From the NCBI GenBank assembly GCA_031553535.1, contig JAVBLM010000031.1, positions 1 to 64,000 of the forward strand: 64,000 nt of DNA. The letters run 5' to 3'. Position 1 is the stretch's first letter, and the number at the start of each line of letters is the position of its first letter. Below, piece after piece: positions 1-9,030 of this stretch. Origin of the DNA: JAIROC01 sp031553535. GTDB lineage: Bacteria; Bacteroidota; Bacteroidia; Bacteroidales; WCHB1-69. Under the pieces are notes generated by a model. That model searched no databases. It was given only the letters and a program-made list of their open reading frames with translations, and was not told the origin of the DNA. The position numbers and the translations under genes are program-made.

Positions 1-326
1 TAACGTGAATTCGGGGTATAAATTGAAACTTTTTCAAATACGAATAATATCTGCATAGTATGTCGTCCATGAGCTTGTTTTATAGGTACCCATATATGAA
101 ACTCACAAATAATAGGCCTTTTGGGAATCGTTCATAGCATAAATTAAGACTTAGATATAAATATATAATGCTTTCGGGCCTTCCCGAAATCTTCAAATGA
201 AAATCATTGATAAAATTTTCCGAAGGGATTCCTATTATCTATTTTATCTGTTTTCTCCTTCCTGCCTGTTGCGTGTTTTCCGATTCCTCCACTTTCAGGT
301 TTAAGAGTAGGGGATGTAGAATATAA
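1..326. repeat. Degenerate copy of the capped 42-bp palindrome array (array A)
   Basis: Positions about 8-165 match the conserved flank seen beside the arrays at 23.5, 43.8 and 51.7 kb (core: GTATAAATTGAAACTTTTTC followed by AAATACGAATAAT). One palindrome unit follows at 172-189, TTTCGGG-cctt-CCCGAAA, and then a decayed second one near 217. No gene is visible here. This looks like a contracted or decayed member of the array family. Confidence 0.6.
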
Positions 327-3300
327 TTAGAAATAAGCACGTAATTCGATACTTCCCAAATGTTTCATTTTATAGTTTTCTCCAACCCTTCCTTCGTAAG
401 AAAGGTTTAGTTGCAGGTTCTGCCACAAAGTAGTTTGATATATCAGGTATACGATACCATTGTTTCCGGGGCTAAGTCCTTCAAGCATTTCATAACCAAC
501 GGAAGAAGAGGCTTCTCCTTGAAATAAAATGTAATAATAACTTGCCTTTAGCATTATATTGCCTCTTTTAGGGATCGTATAATTAAATTCAAGGCTTGCA
601 TTGTTGTTATACGATTGCTCATTCCCATGCTTATTTATCTTCTGTGCATATTTATATAAGGCAGTCAATTTGATGGATGTTTTATATTGATAGGAGAAGC
701 TGCCTTCAATGCTATTGTAATATATCTGGTAATTTTTATTTCCAAGGTATTCGGAGGTTCTTGTTATCCAACCATTCTGATATTCACTTTTAAGTGTAAA
801 CATCTTTTTGATATTGCATCTTCCTGAGAAAATCCATGAAGAAGTTTCGCTTAACTCGAATCCATTCACATTTAAAGTTTTATTCCTTGCATTATTATAA
901 ATACCATCTAATCCCCAGATTGTACTTGTTTGGTTGAATGATAAGGCATTCCGGAAGATGTTAGATGTGGAGACGAGGGAAGTATCTTCGATATTGCGAT
1001 AAAAAGGGTTGATCATACCCGCAATGGTTGCTTCTGTGTTTTTTAACTGTGTTTTATATGTTGTCGTATTTGAAAATCGGGCAATAAACTTCTTGAGTCC
1101 TTTTGTGTTTCTCCAAACTGCCATCGGGCGAAGTATAAGGCTTTGTGTTAATTGATTGTTATAGGTCTTTATATATTCGTTTGAAGGTAGCCATACACGG
1201 ATGTAATTTGCCTGGTCTTTATAAATGGCAACTTCAAACTCATCCAGTTCTTCTACTCCATTACCATTGTAATCAATCCATTGATATGTCCCTTGTCCAT
1301 CTGCCACTCGTAAATACGAATATTCATTTTTTTGCTCCATCCCTGAACCCACTTCATAATAGGTACCGATCTGTATTGCGCCTTTCAAAAACCGGCCTTG
1401 ATAATCGAGGCTGGTTAGTAATGTGTTTTCTCCAATACTGTCATTTGCATCTAAATACCGATATGTCGTGTTGAACCGTAATTGATGGTTAAGATATTTT
1501 ATAAAATCAAAGTAGGCAGCTACCTTATGTGCCATGGCATTTGTAAATAATACCCCGTTTTGAGTGATAGCTTCTATACGATTGCTGTAGAGAATGCCAT
1601 ATCTATAGGAAGATGCTAAAGAATTACTATTTTTGATAAAGACAGAAGCTTCGTTATAGGCATAGCTTTGCGGCAGGACAGAATCAATGGTTAGCAGTTC
1701 ATATACATTTAACTCCAATTCGTTTGCAATACCAACTTCTATATATTTGAACGTTTTACTAAATGTTTCATTACTTTGAATGAATAATGTTTTATAATCA
1801 AATTGCCTGTTGTTTAGTATTTTCGTATCGAAGAAGATTTTATAATTGTTTACATAAAAATCTGCTATAATATGATTATTGGATGCCTTGTAATTATATT
1901 CCGGAATAATATATACATCTGATATCAAGCCGATTTTTCCTTTCTGTTTTTCTGTAAAAAATAAGCTTATTCCTCCGAAATGATCCGTACTGTACCGTAG
2001 TGAATCGGCAAGGTTATAGTCTCTTGCAAAAGATACATCTTTATAATCTTCAATGTATCGGAAGTTTGCATTTTTTACTTCATAATATCCTTTGATATTC
2101 ACATCCCAATCGGATTTAATCCCCCGCTTTTTAATAGTGGATGTATTATTTGCAAGTACTTTTAATCCAAACCCCACATTGTTTTGGTTGTCAATAGAAG
2201 AGAATGTGTTTAAATCATTATTTGAAAGAGCTCCTTCTATAGAAAAAAATGTGTTTTTGAAAGGTGCATAATCAAGTGCCAGACTATACATCTGGGTGCG
2301 TTTGGGAGTAACAAGCAGCATGACCGGAGCATAATTTCCTTGCGGAATTCCATTGATAGGTGCAATCCATGCGAATACACGTCCATTGACTGTGTTTTGT
2401 GTTAAAATATAATCTCCTTTTCCGGATCCTACTACCATAAAACCCAGTCGATAACAGGCGCTGTCTTTATTTGTGCTATATACAAAAACAGAATCATAGT
2501 GTATGCCGTTAACTAAAGTATCAACCATTTTATACAGTATTTCATTACTTTGGTATGCAATGCTGTCAATATTGGGGATGTAGGCATTATCTGTATTATT
2601 CCCTATTGATGCCAAATATAATTTTTGCTGCTCTGTCAAATCAAGCTGATTAGGCTGATTTTTCATGTCTTGTTCATTGAAAAAATTAAACCGGAGTGCT
2701 GTTTTTTTGCGGGTAATCTCTGTATTCAGATATAAGATAGAGCGCGAATAACTACGATCTGAATATTCAAATTCTACAAGAATACGTTTGTCCCGGGTAA
2801 TCATTTGCCTGGAGGTAAAAGTTATTTCCCCTGAATTGTAGTTTATCGTGTAATCAGCATCTTCCCCCCTTCTTAACAATACGGAGTTGATATAAACGCG
2901 TTCACTTCCTGCCAGTACCATGATATATGTTTCACCATTGATCCCATGCAGTTGATAAGGTCCTTGGACACTTTCAATGGCAGTAATCGATTGACGATGA
3001 AAAGTCCCTTTTGCCATAGAGCCGCTCAAAGCAACCTTATAGAATGTGGTATCTTCTTTTTTATCAGTACTATGGAAAGAAACAGCACCTTGTAATCCTT
3101 GTCCTTGTCTTGTAAAGCGCATAAAATAAGTATTGAAAGGTTTGGTTTCAATATCTCCTGCCAGGACCGACGCCATATCTTTGTACTTGAGCATGATGTA
3201 TATTTTGTCGAATTCCTTTAATTGGGCAGTGTTCCCTTCGGGCTGGATGGGGATATTCTGGTCGGTAATACTGGCTAATATTTCTATGTTTTCATCCAGT

Positions 3301-3797
3301 TTTCCGGATAGTTGTAAGTTTAGATTAGAGTTCACCACCATATTTTGTGCATTTCCGATGGAAACTCCCCGGGAAATACTCCCGTATGTATTTAAATTTG
3401 CATCCGAAAACAATGCGTCTATCGGTGAAACAGGTTCAATGACCGAGAATGGGTTAACCGGTTCGTATAATCGTTTTTCGATAATAGAAAGTGATTTGTT
3501 TTTTGACTCTTTGTTTAACCGGTAGGGATATGTCCTGAAGAAAACAGTAATTGTCTTGCCTTGCACGTTAGGGTTTTGGATTAGTAAGGACCCATTAATA
3601 TGATCTACAATATAATCCTTTTCCTCAATACCATTTATGGACACGCTACCCCATACCAATGATAGGGTATCCAAAACAATAATATCTGCATTTATTGTAA
3701 ATTGTCGAATACTACGATTGGAGGTAGACTGTCCCGCTACGTAGGTAAGGGATATAACCAGTATAGAAAGAAAAACAAAAAACGATCTGGTTTTCAA
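327..3797 (-). CDS. Large secreted outer-membrane beta-barrel protein, function unknown
   Basis: 1156 residues with a clear signal peptide (about residues 1-22, ending VAGQ). The N-terminal third is rich in short beta strands and carries the stretch SRGVSIGNAQNMVVNS followed by repeated LSGKLDENIEILASI-type strands; this kind of segment occurs in large Bacteroidota surface proteins. The rest is alternating hydrophobic/polar strands rich in Tyr, Asn and aromatic residues, ending in an aromatic residue (AYF) as outer-membrane barrels do. The only start that keeps the signal peptide is TTG at 3797; an in-frame stop lies a few codons upstream and there is no ATG. It lies 120 bp downstream of the glycosyltransferase gene on the same strand and may be co-transcribed. 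Role in transport or surface assembly is inference; it is not SprA by length. Confidence 0.75.
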   Translation of the reverse strand: MKTRSFFVFLSILVISLTYVAGQSTSNRSIRQFTINADIIVLDTLSLVWGSVSINGIEEKDYIVDHINGSLLIQNPNVQGKTITVFFRTYPYRLNKESKNKSLSIIEKRLYEPVNPFSVIEPVSPIDALFSDANLNTYGSISRGVSIGNAQNMVVNSNLNLQLSGKLDENIEILASITDQNIPIQPEGNTAQLKEFDKIYIMLKYKDMASVLAGDIETKPFNTYFMRFTRQGQGLQGAVSFHSTDKKEDTTFYKVALSGSMAKGTFHRQSITAIESVQGPYQLHGINGETYIMVLAGSERVYINSVLLRRGEDADYTINYNSGEITFTSRQMITRDKRILVEFEYSDRSYSRSILYLNTEITRKKTALRFNFFNEQDMKNQPNQLDLTEQQKLYLASIGNNTDNAYIPNIDSIAYQSNEILYKMVDTLVNGIHYDSVFVYSTNKDSACYRLGFMVVGSGKGDYILTQNTVNGRVFAWIAPINGIPQGNYAPVMLLVTPKRTQMYSLALDYAPFKNTFFSIEGALSNNDLNTFSSIDNQNNVGFGLKVLANNTSTIKKRGIKSDWDVNIKGYYEVKNANFRYIEDYKDVSFARDYNLADSLRYSTDHFGGISLFFTEKQKGKIGLISDVYIIPEYNYKASNNHIIADFYVNNYKIFFDTKILNNRQFDYKTLFIQSNETFSKTFKYIEVGIANELELNVYELLTIDSVLPQSYAYNEASVFIKNSNSLASSYRYGILYSNRIEAITQNGVLFTNAMAHKVAAYFDFIKYLNHQLRFNTTYRYLDANDSIGENTLLTSLDYQGRFLKGAIQIGTYYEVGSGMEQKNEYSYLRVADGQGTYQWIDYNGNGVEELDEFEVAIYKDQANYIRVWLPSNEYIKTYNNQLTQSLILRPMAVWRNTKGLKKFIARFSNTTTYKTQLKNTEATIAGMINPFYRNIEDTSLVSTSNIFRNALSFNQTSTIWGLDGIYNNARNKTLNVNGFELSETSSWIFSGRCNIKKMFTLKSEYQNGWITRTSEYLGNKNYQIYYNSIEGSFSYQYKTSIKLTALYKYAQKINKHGNEQSYNNNASLEFNYTIPKRGNIMLKASYYYILFQGEASSSVGYEMLEGLSPGNNGIVYLIYQTTLWQNLQLNLSYEGRVGENYKMKHLGSIELRAYF

Positions 3798-3917
3798 TAT
3801 TCTGAAATTAAATCAAAAGAGTATAATTATATTAGACTATAACGAAAAACGGGGAAGGATGTTGCATAATATTAATGGGATACATTTTTTCTTTATAACG
3901 CGATAAAAGGAATAATG

Positions 3918-5885
3918 TTATCTTCCCAGTTTCTTAAAGCTTTTAGCGATGATGTTAATATCTCCCGCTAATTTATAATTTCTTGCATATAGATTATTCA
4001 CTTGTTGAACAATATCATCGTTATCATCTTCCAGGTTTAGAATATCGGTAGGGTATAAGATTCCTTTTCTTAGCTTGGGCAATGAATTTCGCTGGCTGTT
4101 TTGTGTCGGTGCATAACCCACCCATGTTTTTTTTCCGGAGAGACAAGATAGTATATTGTGAAAGAACTTTCCTTTTTTTCGTACAAACCATACACATATA
4201 GGGTAGAGGATAAAACAGATAAAGGAAAACAAAATATCGAAAACGCGTTTTTTTCGTAAATTTTCCTTCTTTCCGATAGAATTAATATCCAGCATATACA
4301 TATCTCCGGATATATTGATAGAGTTACTCCCTATGATGTAAGTACTTTCAGGAGGAGCAATTTTGTACTCCAACATTAAATCCTGTAAATCGGACGACAT
4401 AAGGTTGATTATTTCTTTTGCTGTTATATTTTTTCCACAGAAAACTATTTCTCCGATTTGATAAATTGCGATAATATCTTTTAATTGCGTAATATCTCCA
4501 ATGAAATGAGTGTTTTTAGTTTCCGATTTTTTGTGGTTGATAAATCCGATAAACTCACTTTTTAATGAGGTCATCTTTATTAATATCGAAACACGATTGG
4601 TCTCTTCTTCGTCGCCAATGATAAGTATACGGCTATTATGCAGTTCTCCGATAGGATAGTTTTTTATATTTAATCTCTTGATAATATATCGTAGGAAATT
4701 CGTACATATAAATGTCCAGCATGCCCCTAATATGATAACTGCCCTTGAGAACCGCATGTCCTCGCTTAACAGGGAATAAACAAGCAATATGAAAATAGTT
4801 CCCCAGATAACTCCCTGGTTTACCCGACTTATGGATACAGGCTTTTTGTATCCATTGGCAAAATAGATGGATAACACCCAAACTAATGCATAAATCGGCA
4901 GAATAAGAAACATATAAACACTAGAAAAGCTGCTTTCTCTCGCCATTAGCACTGAATATTCCCAGTAGAAAGCAATCCCTAGAACTCCCGCATAGATCAA
5001 AATGTAATCCAATAATGGCACTAATACCTTTACCAATAAACGTTTAACAATAGAAAGAGATGCGCGGAACCAGATCGCTATGTTTATCATTGCGTTAAAT
5101 AATGTTGCATTCTTTTGAGAAAAATGTTTTTTCGCAAAGATCTGCATAGCACGGTAGAAAACAAGAACATAGTTAACGCTACTTTTTTTAGTGCTTTCTC
5201 CTTTATAATGGATAATTCTTGTTTTCGGGAAATAATAATTTTTATAACCGGCTTTTATAATCCGGTAAGATAAGTCAATATCTTCTCCGTACATGAAATA
5301 ATCTTCATCCAGTAGTCCGATCCGGTCTAAGACGGATTTTCGTAACAACATAAATGCACCGGCAAGTACTTCTACGGAATTGACCTCATCAGGGTCGAGA
5401 TAGGAGAGATGATATTTTCCGAATCTTTTTGATTTTTTGAATAGCTTCGATAGCCCGAATATTTTATAAAAAGCTACAGTAGGCAAAGGTAGTCCTCGTT
5501 TGGATTCGGGTAGAAATTCCCCGCGGCCATCTATCATTTTTACTCCTAGCCCTCCCGCATCCGGAGTTGCATCCATAAAAGAGATTGTTTTTTCAAAAGT
5601 ATCTGATTCTACAACCGTATCAGGATTAAGCAATAATATATATTCTCCCTTGGATAGACGAATTGCCTGATTGTTTGCTTTGGAAAAACCGAGATTTTTT
5701 TTGTTCTCAATGAGTTTAACTTGTGAAAATTTATTGAGAATCATCTCCACCGAATTATCCACCGAATTATTGTCAACTACAAAAACTTCCGCATCAATGT
5801 CTTTCAATGCCACGTATACTGATTGCAAACATTGTTCCAAGAAGTAAGCAACATTATAGTTGACAATAATTATACTAAGTTTCAT
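3918..5885 (-). CDS. Family 2 glycosyltransferase fused to a membrane region and a sugar-transferase-like tail
   Basis: Starting at the Met of MKLSIIIVNYN gives 655 residues. Residues 1-240 are a GT-A family 2 domain: SIIIVNYN start, VVDNNSVDNS, LLNPDT as the DXD-like site, and GEDIDLSYR for the acceptor/base region. Four or so membrane helices follow (about 280-410), then a nucleotide-binding-like segment around RILIIGDEEETNR, then RKKRVFDILFS with one more helix. That last part resembles the membrane anchor of polyprenyl-phosphate sugar-phosphate transferases but is short and seems to lack the full catalytic core. A longer reading to 6029 is unlikely because a promoter box (TATCTTTG, 5910-5903) lies inside it. 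Probably builds a cell-surface glycan on a lipid carrier; the flippase at 9031 could serve the same pathway. Confidence 0.85.
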   Translation of the reverse strand: MKLSIIIVNYNVAYFLEQCLQSVYVALKDIDAEVFVVDNNSVDNSVEMILNKFSQVKLIENKKNLGFSKANNQAIRLSKGEYILLLNPDTVVESDTFEKTISFMDATPDAGGLGVKMIDGRGEFLPESKRGLPLPTVAFYKIFGLSKLFKKSKRFGKYHLSYLDPDEVNSVEVLAGAFMLLRKSVLDRIGLLDEDYFMYGEDIDLSYRIIKAGYKNYYFPKTRIIHYKGESTKKSSVNYVLVFYRAMQIFAKKHFSQKNATLFNAMINIAIWFRASLSIVKRLLVKVLVPLLDYILIYAGVLGIAFYWEYSVLMARESSFSSVYMFLILPIYALVWVLSIYFANGYKKPVSISRVNQGVIWGTIFILLVYSLLSEDMRFSRAVIILGACWTFICTNFLRYIIKRLNIKNYPIGELHNSRILIIGDEEETNRVSILIKMTSLKSEFIGFINHKKSETKNTHFIGDITQLKDIIAIYQIGEIVFCGKNITAKEIINLMSSDLQDLMLEYKIAPPESTYIIGSNSINISGDMYMLDINSIGKKENLRKKRVFDILFSFICFILYPICVWFVRKKGKFFHNILSCLSGKKTWVGYAPTQNSQRNSLPKLRKGILYPTDILNLEDDNDDIVQQVNNLYARNYKLAGDINIIAKSFKKLGR

Positions 5886-5902
5886 TTGGTTAAGATAATT
5901 TA

Positions 5903-5910
5903 CAAAGATA
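5903..5910 (-). promoter_or_regulatory. Bacteroidota -7 box for the glycosyltransferase gene
   Basis: TATCTTTG on the minus strand, 18 bp before the ATG at 5885. It decides the start, because the 48 extra codons upstream would place the promoter inside the gene. Confidence 0.7.
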
Positions 5911-6003
5911 GTATTTTTTTGTAAATATTCCTTACATATCTTAAGCTGATTATTTTTTATCGGCTGAATCTTATTTTGAGGTGCCGGGAAAAAGATTAAC
6001 TTC

Positions 6004-6024
6004 ATTGAGCTCGCAAGCTCGATC
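6004..6024. repeat. GAGCT...AGCTC hairpin repeat, copy 1
   Basis: TTGAGCTCGCAAGCTCGAT contains the dyad GAGCT-cgca-AGCTC. Related copies occur at about 6929-6950 and 63532-63549, each next to a GTTAA(C/T)TTC-like stretch. Confidence 0.55.
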
Positions 6025-6106
6025 CACAATTCAAAGTTAACAGGTTTATGAGTTTACAAGTTAACAGCAAACCTGGATATTCTGTCCTTCCCTTTTTCAC
6101 TTAACG

Positions 6107-6425
6107 TTTTCGAGAAAGCCTGAAAGCATTTTACCATTTACTTTGGAGTTTTCAGCAAAGGTTGAAAGCCTCTATCTATTTACTTTAGAGTTTTCAGCAA
6201 AGGTTGAAAGCCTCTAGCTATTTATTTTAAAGCTTTCAGCAAAGGTTGAAAGCCTCTATCTATTTACTTTGAAGTTTTCAGCAAAGGTTGAAAGCCTCTA
6301 GCTATTTACTTTAAAGCTTTCAGCAAAGGTTGAAAGCCTCTATCTATTTACTTTGGAGTTTTCAGCAAAGGTTGAAAGCTTCTATCTATTTACTTTGAAG
6401 TTTTCAGCAAAGGTTGAAAACCTCC
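6107..6425. repeat. 42-bp palindrome array B (8 units)
   Basis: Palindromes start at 6107, 6149, 6191, 6233, 6275, 6317, 6359 and 6401, exactly 42 bp apart. The common core is TTTCAGC-aaag-GTTGAAA (7-bp stem with one G.T wobble, 4-nt loop); the first unit is divergent. The 24-bp linkers alternate between CTCTATCTATTTACTTTGGAG-like and CTCTAGCTATTTACTTTAAAG-like types, giving an 84-bp higher order. The array lies in the gap between the divergent glycosyltransferase and T9SS cargo genes. No conserved cap flank is present. Confidence 0.95.
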
Positions 6426-6827
6426 TGCAGTATGGCTCTTTCTGCAAAACAGCAATATAAAACAATATGTTTAAGGTATATGGGTTATCACAATCAATAT
6501 GCATACTTCTTTCAGTACATTTCCACTGCTGGCAAATCTTGTTATCACTCTCTGTATATATATTCCCGGATTTTTATTAGTAATAACCGGCTCATTATGG
6601 TCTTTTTAGGTCAGGAGCGCATAATGGACTTATAGATTTGAAATCTTATGTTTTTAATTAAATTTATGTTTTTTTGTTATTTTCATTATTGTTTTACTTG
6701 AATATTTCGTGTAATATTTTTATTAATTTGCTTTTTCGGTTATATAATTATATTATTTAAGTATTGTTTTATAATAAATCACAAATAAATGAACAATAAA
6801 TATATTTGCATTGTTTGTTACATAACA
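6426..6827. other. Intergenic stretch without a recognisable gene
   Basis: AT-rich sequence between array B and the TIR element. A TATATTTG box at 6801-6808 (+) is the only signal seen, 240 bp from the next start codon. No coding pattern is convincing. Confidence 0.5.
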
Positions 6828-7005
6828 AAAGTTACGCAAGTGAAGAAGTTACAGTAAGGAAACAAGCAGGAAGGATAAAACCGGTAAAGTATATAAAAGT
6901 GAAAAAAAATTGAATTTTGAATTTTGAATCGAGCTTACAAGCTCAACGAAGTTAATCTTGAATTAATTACGATATCTCTAACTTCATTTAACTTGCGTAA
7001 CTTCT
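6828..7005. repeat. MITE-like element, TIR AAGTTACGCAAGT, copy 1
   Basis: The left end (6828-6843) reads AAAGTTACGCAAGTGA and the right end (6989-7005) reads TAACTTGCGTAACTTCT, so the ends are inverted repeats of each other. Inside lies a GAGCTTACAAGCTC hairpin (about 6929-6950). Related elements are at 12571, 44380 and ending at 48922. No transposase is inside, so any mobility would depend on an enzyme encoded elsewhere. Confidence 0.6.
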
Positions 7006-7046
7006 ATTATATAAATTAAATATGGATTATTTTATTTGTTGTTAAT

Positions 7047-8906
7047 ATGAAATATGTCATTCTTTTTGTTTTCGTTTTTTTTTCATTTAAATATGAAAAT
7101 GCCATATATGCCCAAGTACCATCCTCTCAAGGAAAGGAGTTTTATTTTTCTTTTATGCAAAATGGCTATAGGACATGTAATGGGAGCACGTACTATGAAT
7201 CATTAACTTGTATCATAAGTTCGGACAAAAATTGTTCAGGTCGTATTTTTAATCCTAATACTGATTGGAGCATAGATTTTGATATACTTGCAGATAAGGT
7301 TACAACAATAGTTGTTCCTAAAAAACATTGTTATAATACTAATTCGGAGGAAGTAGAAAATCTTGGAATGATTCTGATTACTACCGATACTGTTTCATTG
7401 TGTATAGCTAATGAGGCTACAGACTCCTACGATGTTTCTATGGTCTTGCCTTTTAGTAAGTTAGGAAGTAAATACATTATACAAACATATACTCCGTCTT
7501 ATTCCGGGCCCAGTGTTTGTGATCATTGTGTGAGAAGTGCTTTTCTTATTATTGCCACGGAGAATAATACAATAATAGATATAATTCCTACATGTTCTAC
7601 TGCCGGAAGGAATCCTCCGGGTGAGCAATTCAGTGTTACTTTGAATAAAGGACAAACTTATCAGGTTCTCTCAAAGAAAAGAGGAGCAGGGGGGGATTTT
7701 TCCGGTTCTCTTGTTCAGGTTAGGGATACTAAAAAAATAGTAGTTTTTAATGGAAATACATTAACCGGAATTCCTGCTTCTGAAATTAATGGATTTGATC
7801 ATATTTTTGGACAGGCTAAACCCACATCATCTTGGGGACGTAAGTTTGCGATTGTTGCTTCCGAATCAAGAAGTGGAGATTTTTGCCGTGTTACTGCACT
7901 TAATGATAATACGGCACTGAGTTTAAATGGTAATCCAATAGCCATTATTGATCAACGAGATACATATGAATTTGCATTAACGGATAAGTCTTCCTATCTT
8001 GAGACAACCGGACCTTGTGCTGTCTATTTATACCAAACCACGGGAGATTATGATAGTTCTATTCATGGCGATCCTTCCATGGTGAGGATCATTCCGGTAG
8101 AACAACAGATTAAAGAAGTTACTTTTGCAACATGTAATCCTAACAATACAATTAGTAATCATTATATAAATATCGTAACATCGACTAGTGATATTAATTC
8201 TTTAACTTTTGATAATGAGAGTATATCATCACAGTTTAAACCGTTTTTTGGAAATCCGCATTTATCGTATGTGAGTATGAATATCTCTCAAGGTACGCAT
8301 ACTATTAAAAGTGAAGCAGGGTTTACTGCCTATGTTTATGGTTTTGGTAACGCTAATGGATATGCTTATTCCGTAGGCTCTAACGCTTTGGACTTAGCAG
8401 GGTTGGGATGTGCATATCTTGATACGGCAAGTATTTTCTCGGGATTTGAAATTAAGGTAGTAGGTGATTTATGCCGGGATGAGAAAATACAGTTATTTGT
8501 TCCGTTAACAGATGCGAATTATTATTGGAATACAGGAGATACAACAGCATCTATAGATGTTTGGTCGGAAGGGACATATACTGTAGAAGGATCAATTGAG
8601 GGATGTACTCTGAGTAGAACCATTGACGTTTTTTGTCCTTGTGAGCTTTGGATACCCAATGCCTTTACTCCTAATGGTGATAATATCAATGATTCCTTTC
8701 TTCCAATTACAGCTTCTATATTAAGTACTTTTTCCATGTATATTTATGATCGATGGGGCGATGTAATTTATACTACTCATGATCATTCTTCCTGGGATGG
8801 AGGTAATGCCGCTTCAGGTGTTTATAATTATGTGATTTATTATTCCTGTATGATTAATCCCGACGAAATACAAAAAGCACAAGGTACTATTACATTGATG
8901 AGATAG
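7047..8906 (+). CDS. T9SS type-B cargo protein with IgGFc-binding-like domain
   Basis: 619 residues. A signal peptide (about 1-22, ending IYAQ) is followed by a domain resembling the IgGFc-binding N-terminal family, with the typical GKEFYFSF opening, SAFLIIATENNTIIDI, LNKGQTYQVLS and KKIVVFNGN strands (about 30-350). The C-terminal 85 residues begin WIPNAFTPNGDNINDSF and continue with MYIYDRWGD, the gliding-motility-associated C-terminal domain used as a type-B sorting signal by the type IX secretion system. The protein should cross the outer membrane and be surface-attached or released. The binding partner is unknown; the IgG name is a family label only. It stands alone between array B and the flippase gene. 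Confidence 0.85.
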   Translation: MKYVILFVFVFFSFKYENAIYAQVPSSQGKEFYFSFMQNGYRTCNGSTYYESLTCIISSDKNCSGRIFNPNTDWSIDFDILADKVTTIVVPKKHCYNTNSEEVENLGMILITTDTVSLCIANEATDSYDVSMVLPFSKLGSKYIIQTYTPSYSGPSVCDHCVRSAFLIIATENNTIIDIIPTCSTAGRNPPGEQFSVTLNKGQTYQVLSKKRGAGGDFSGSLVQVRDTKKIVVFNGNTLTGIPASEINGFDHIFGQAKPTSSWGRKFAIVASESRSGDFCRVTALNDNTALSLNGNPIAIIDQRDTYEFALTDKSSYLETTGPCAVYLYQTTGDYDSSIHGDPSMVRIIPVEQQIKEVTFATCNPNNTISNHYINIVTSTSDINSLTFDNESISSQFKPFFGNPHLSYVSMNISQGTHTIKSEAGFTAYVYGFGNANGYAYSVGSNALDLAGLGCAYLDTASIFSGFEIKVVGDLCRDEKIQLFVPLTDANYYWNTGDTTASIDVWSEGTYTVEGSIEGCTLSRTIDVFCPCELWIPNAFTPNGDNINDSFLPITASILSTFSMYIYDRWGDVIYTTHDHSSWDGGNAASGVYNYVIYYSCMINPDEIQKAQGTITLMR

Positions 8907-9015
8907 AAATAAAAGAGAAAGCTTATCTAATACTGTTTGCGATGTGTTATTTTGGAATATAATTCTAATTTTTATAAAAATACAAGAAAACCATTAACGA
9001 AACGTTATTTATTAC

Positions 9016-9023
9016 TATCTTTG
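9016..9023 (+). promoter_or_regulatory. Bacteroidota -7 box for the flippase gene
   Basis: TATCTTTG ends only 7 bp before the ATG at 9031. Transcription would then start at or within a few bases of the start codon, which suggests a leaderless or nearly leaderless mRNA. Confidence 0.65.
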
Positions 9024-9030
9024 TGTCATC

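Noticed and set aside
5886..6029. Longer start for the glycosyltransferase
   Set aside because: The extension contains the promoter box and a repeat; the GT2 fold begins at the ATG at 5885.
6414..6635. 73-codon ORF after array B
   Set aside because: No promoter, no motifs, and its first codons belong to the last repeat unit.
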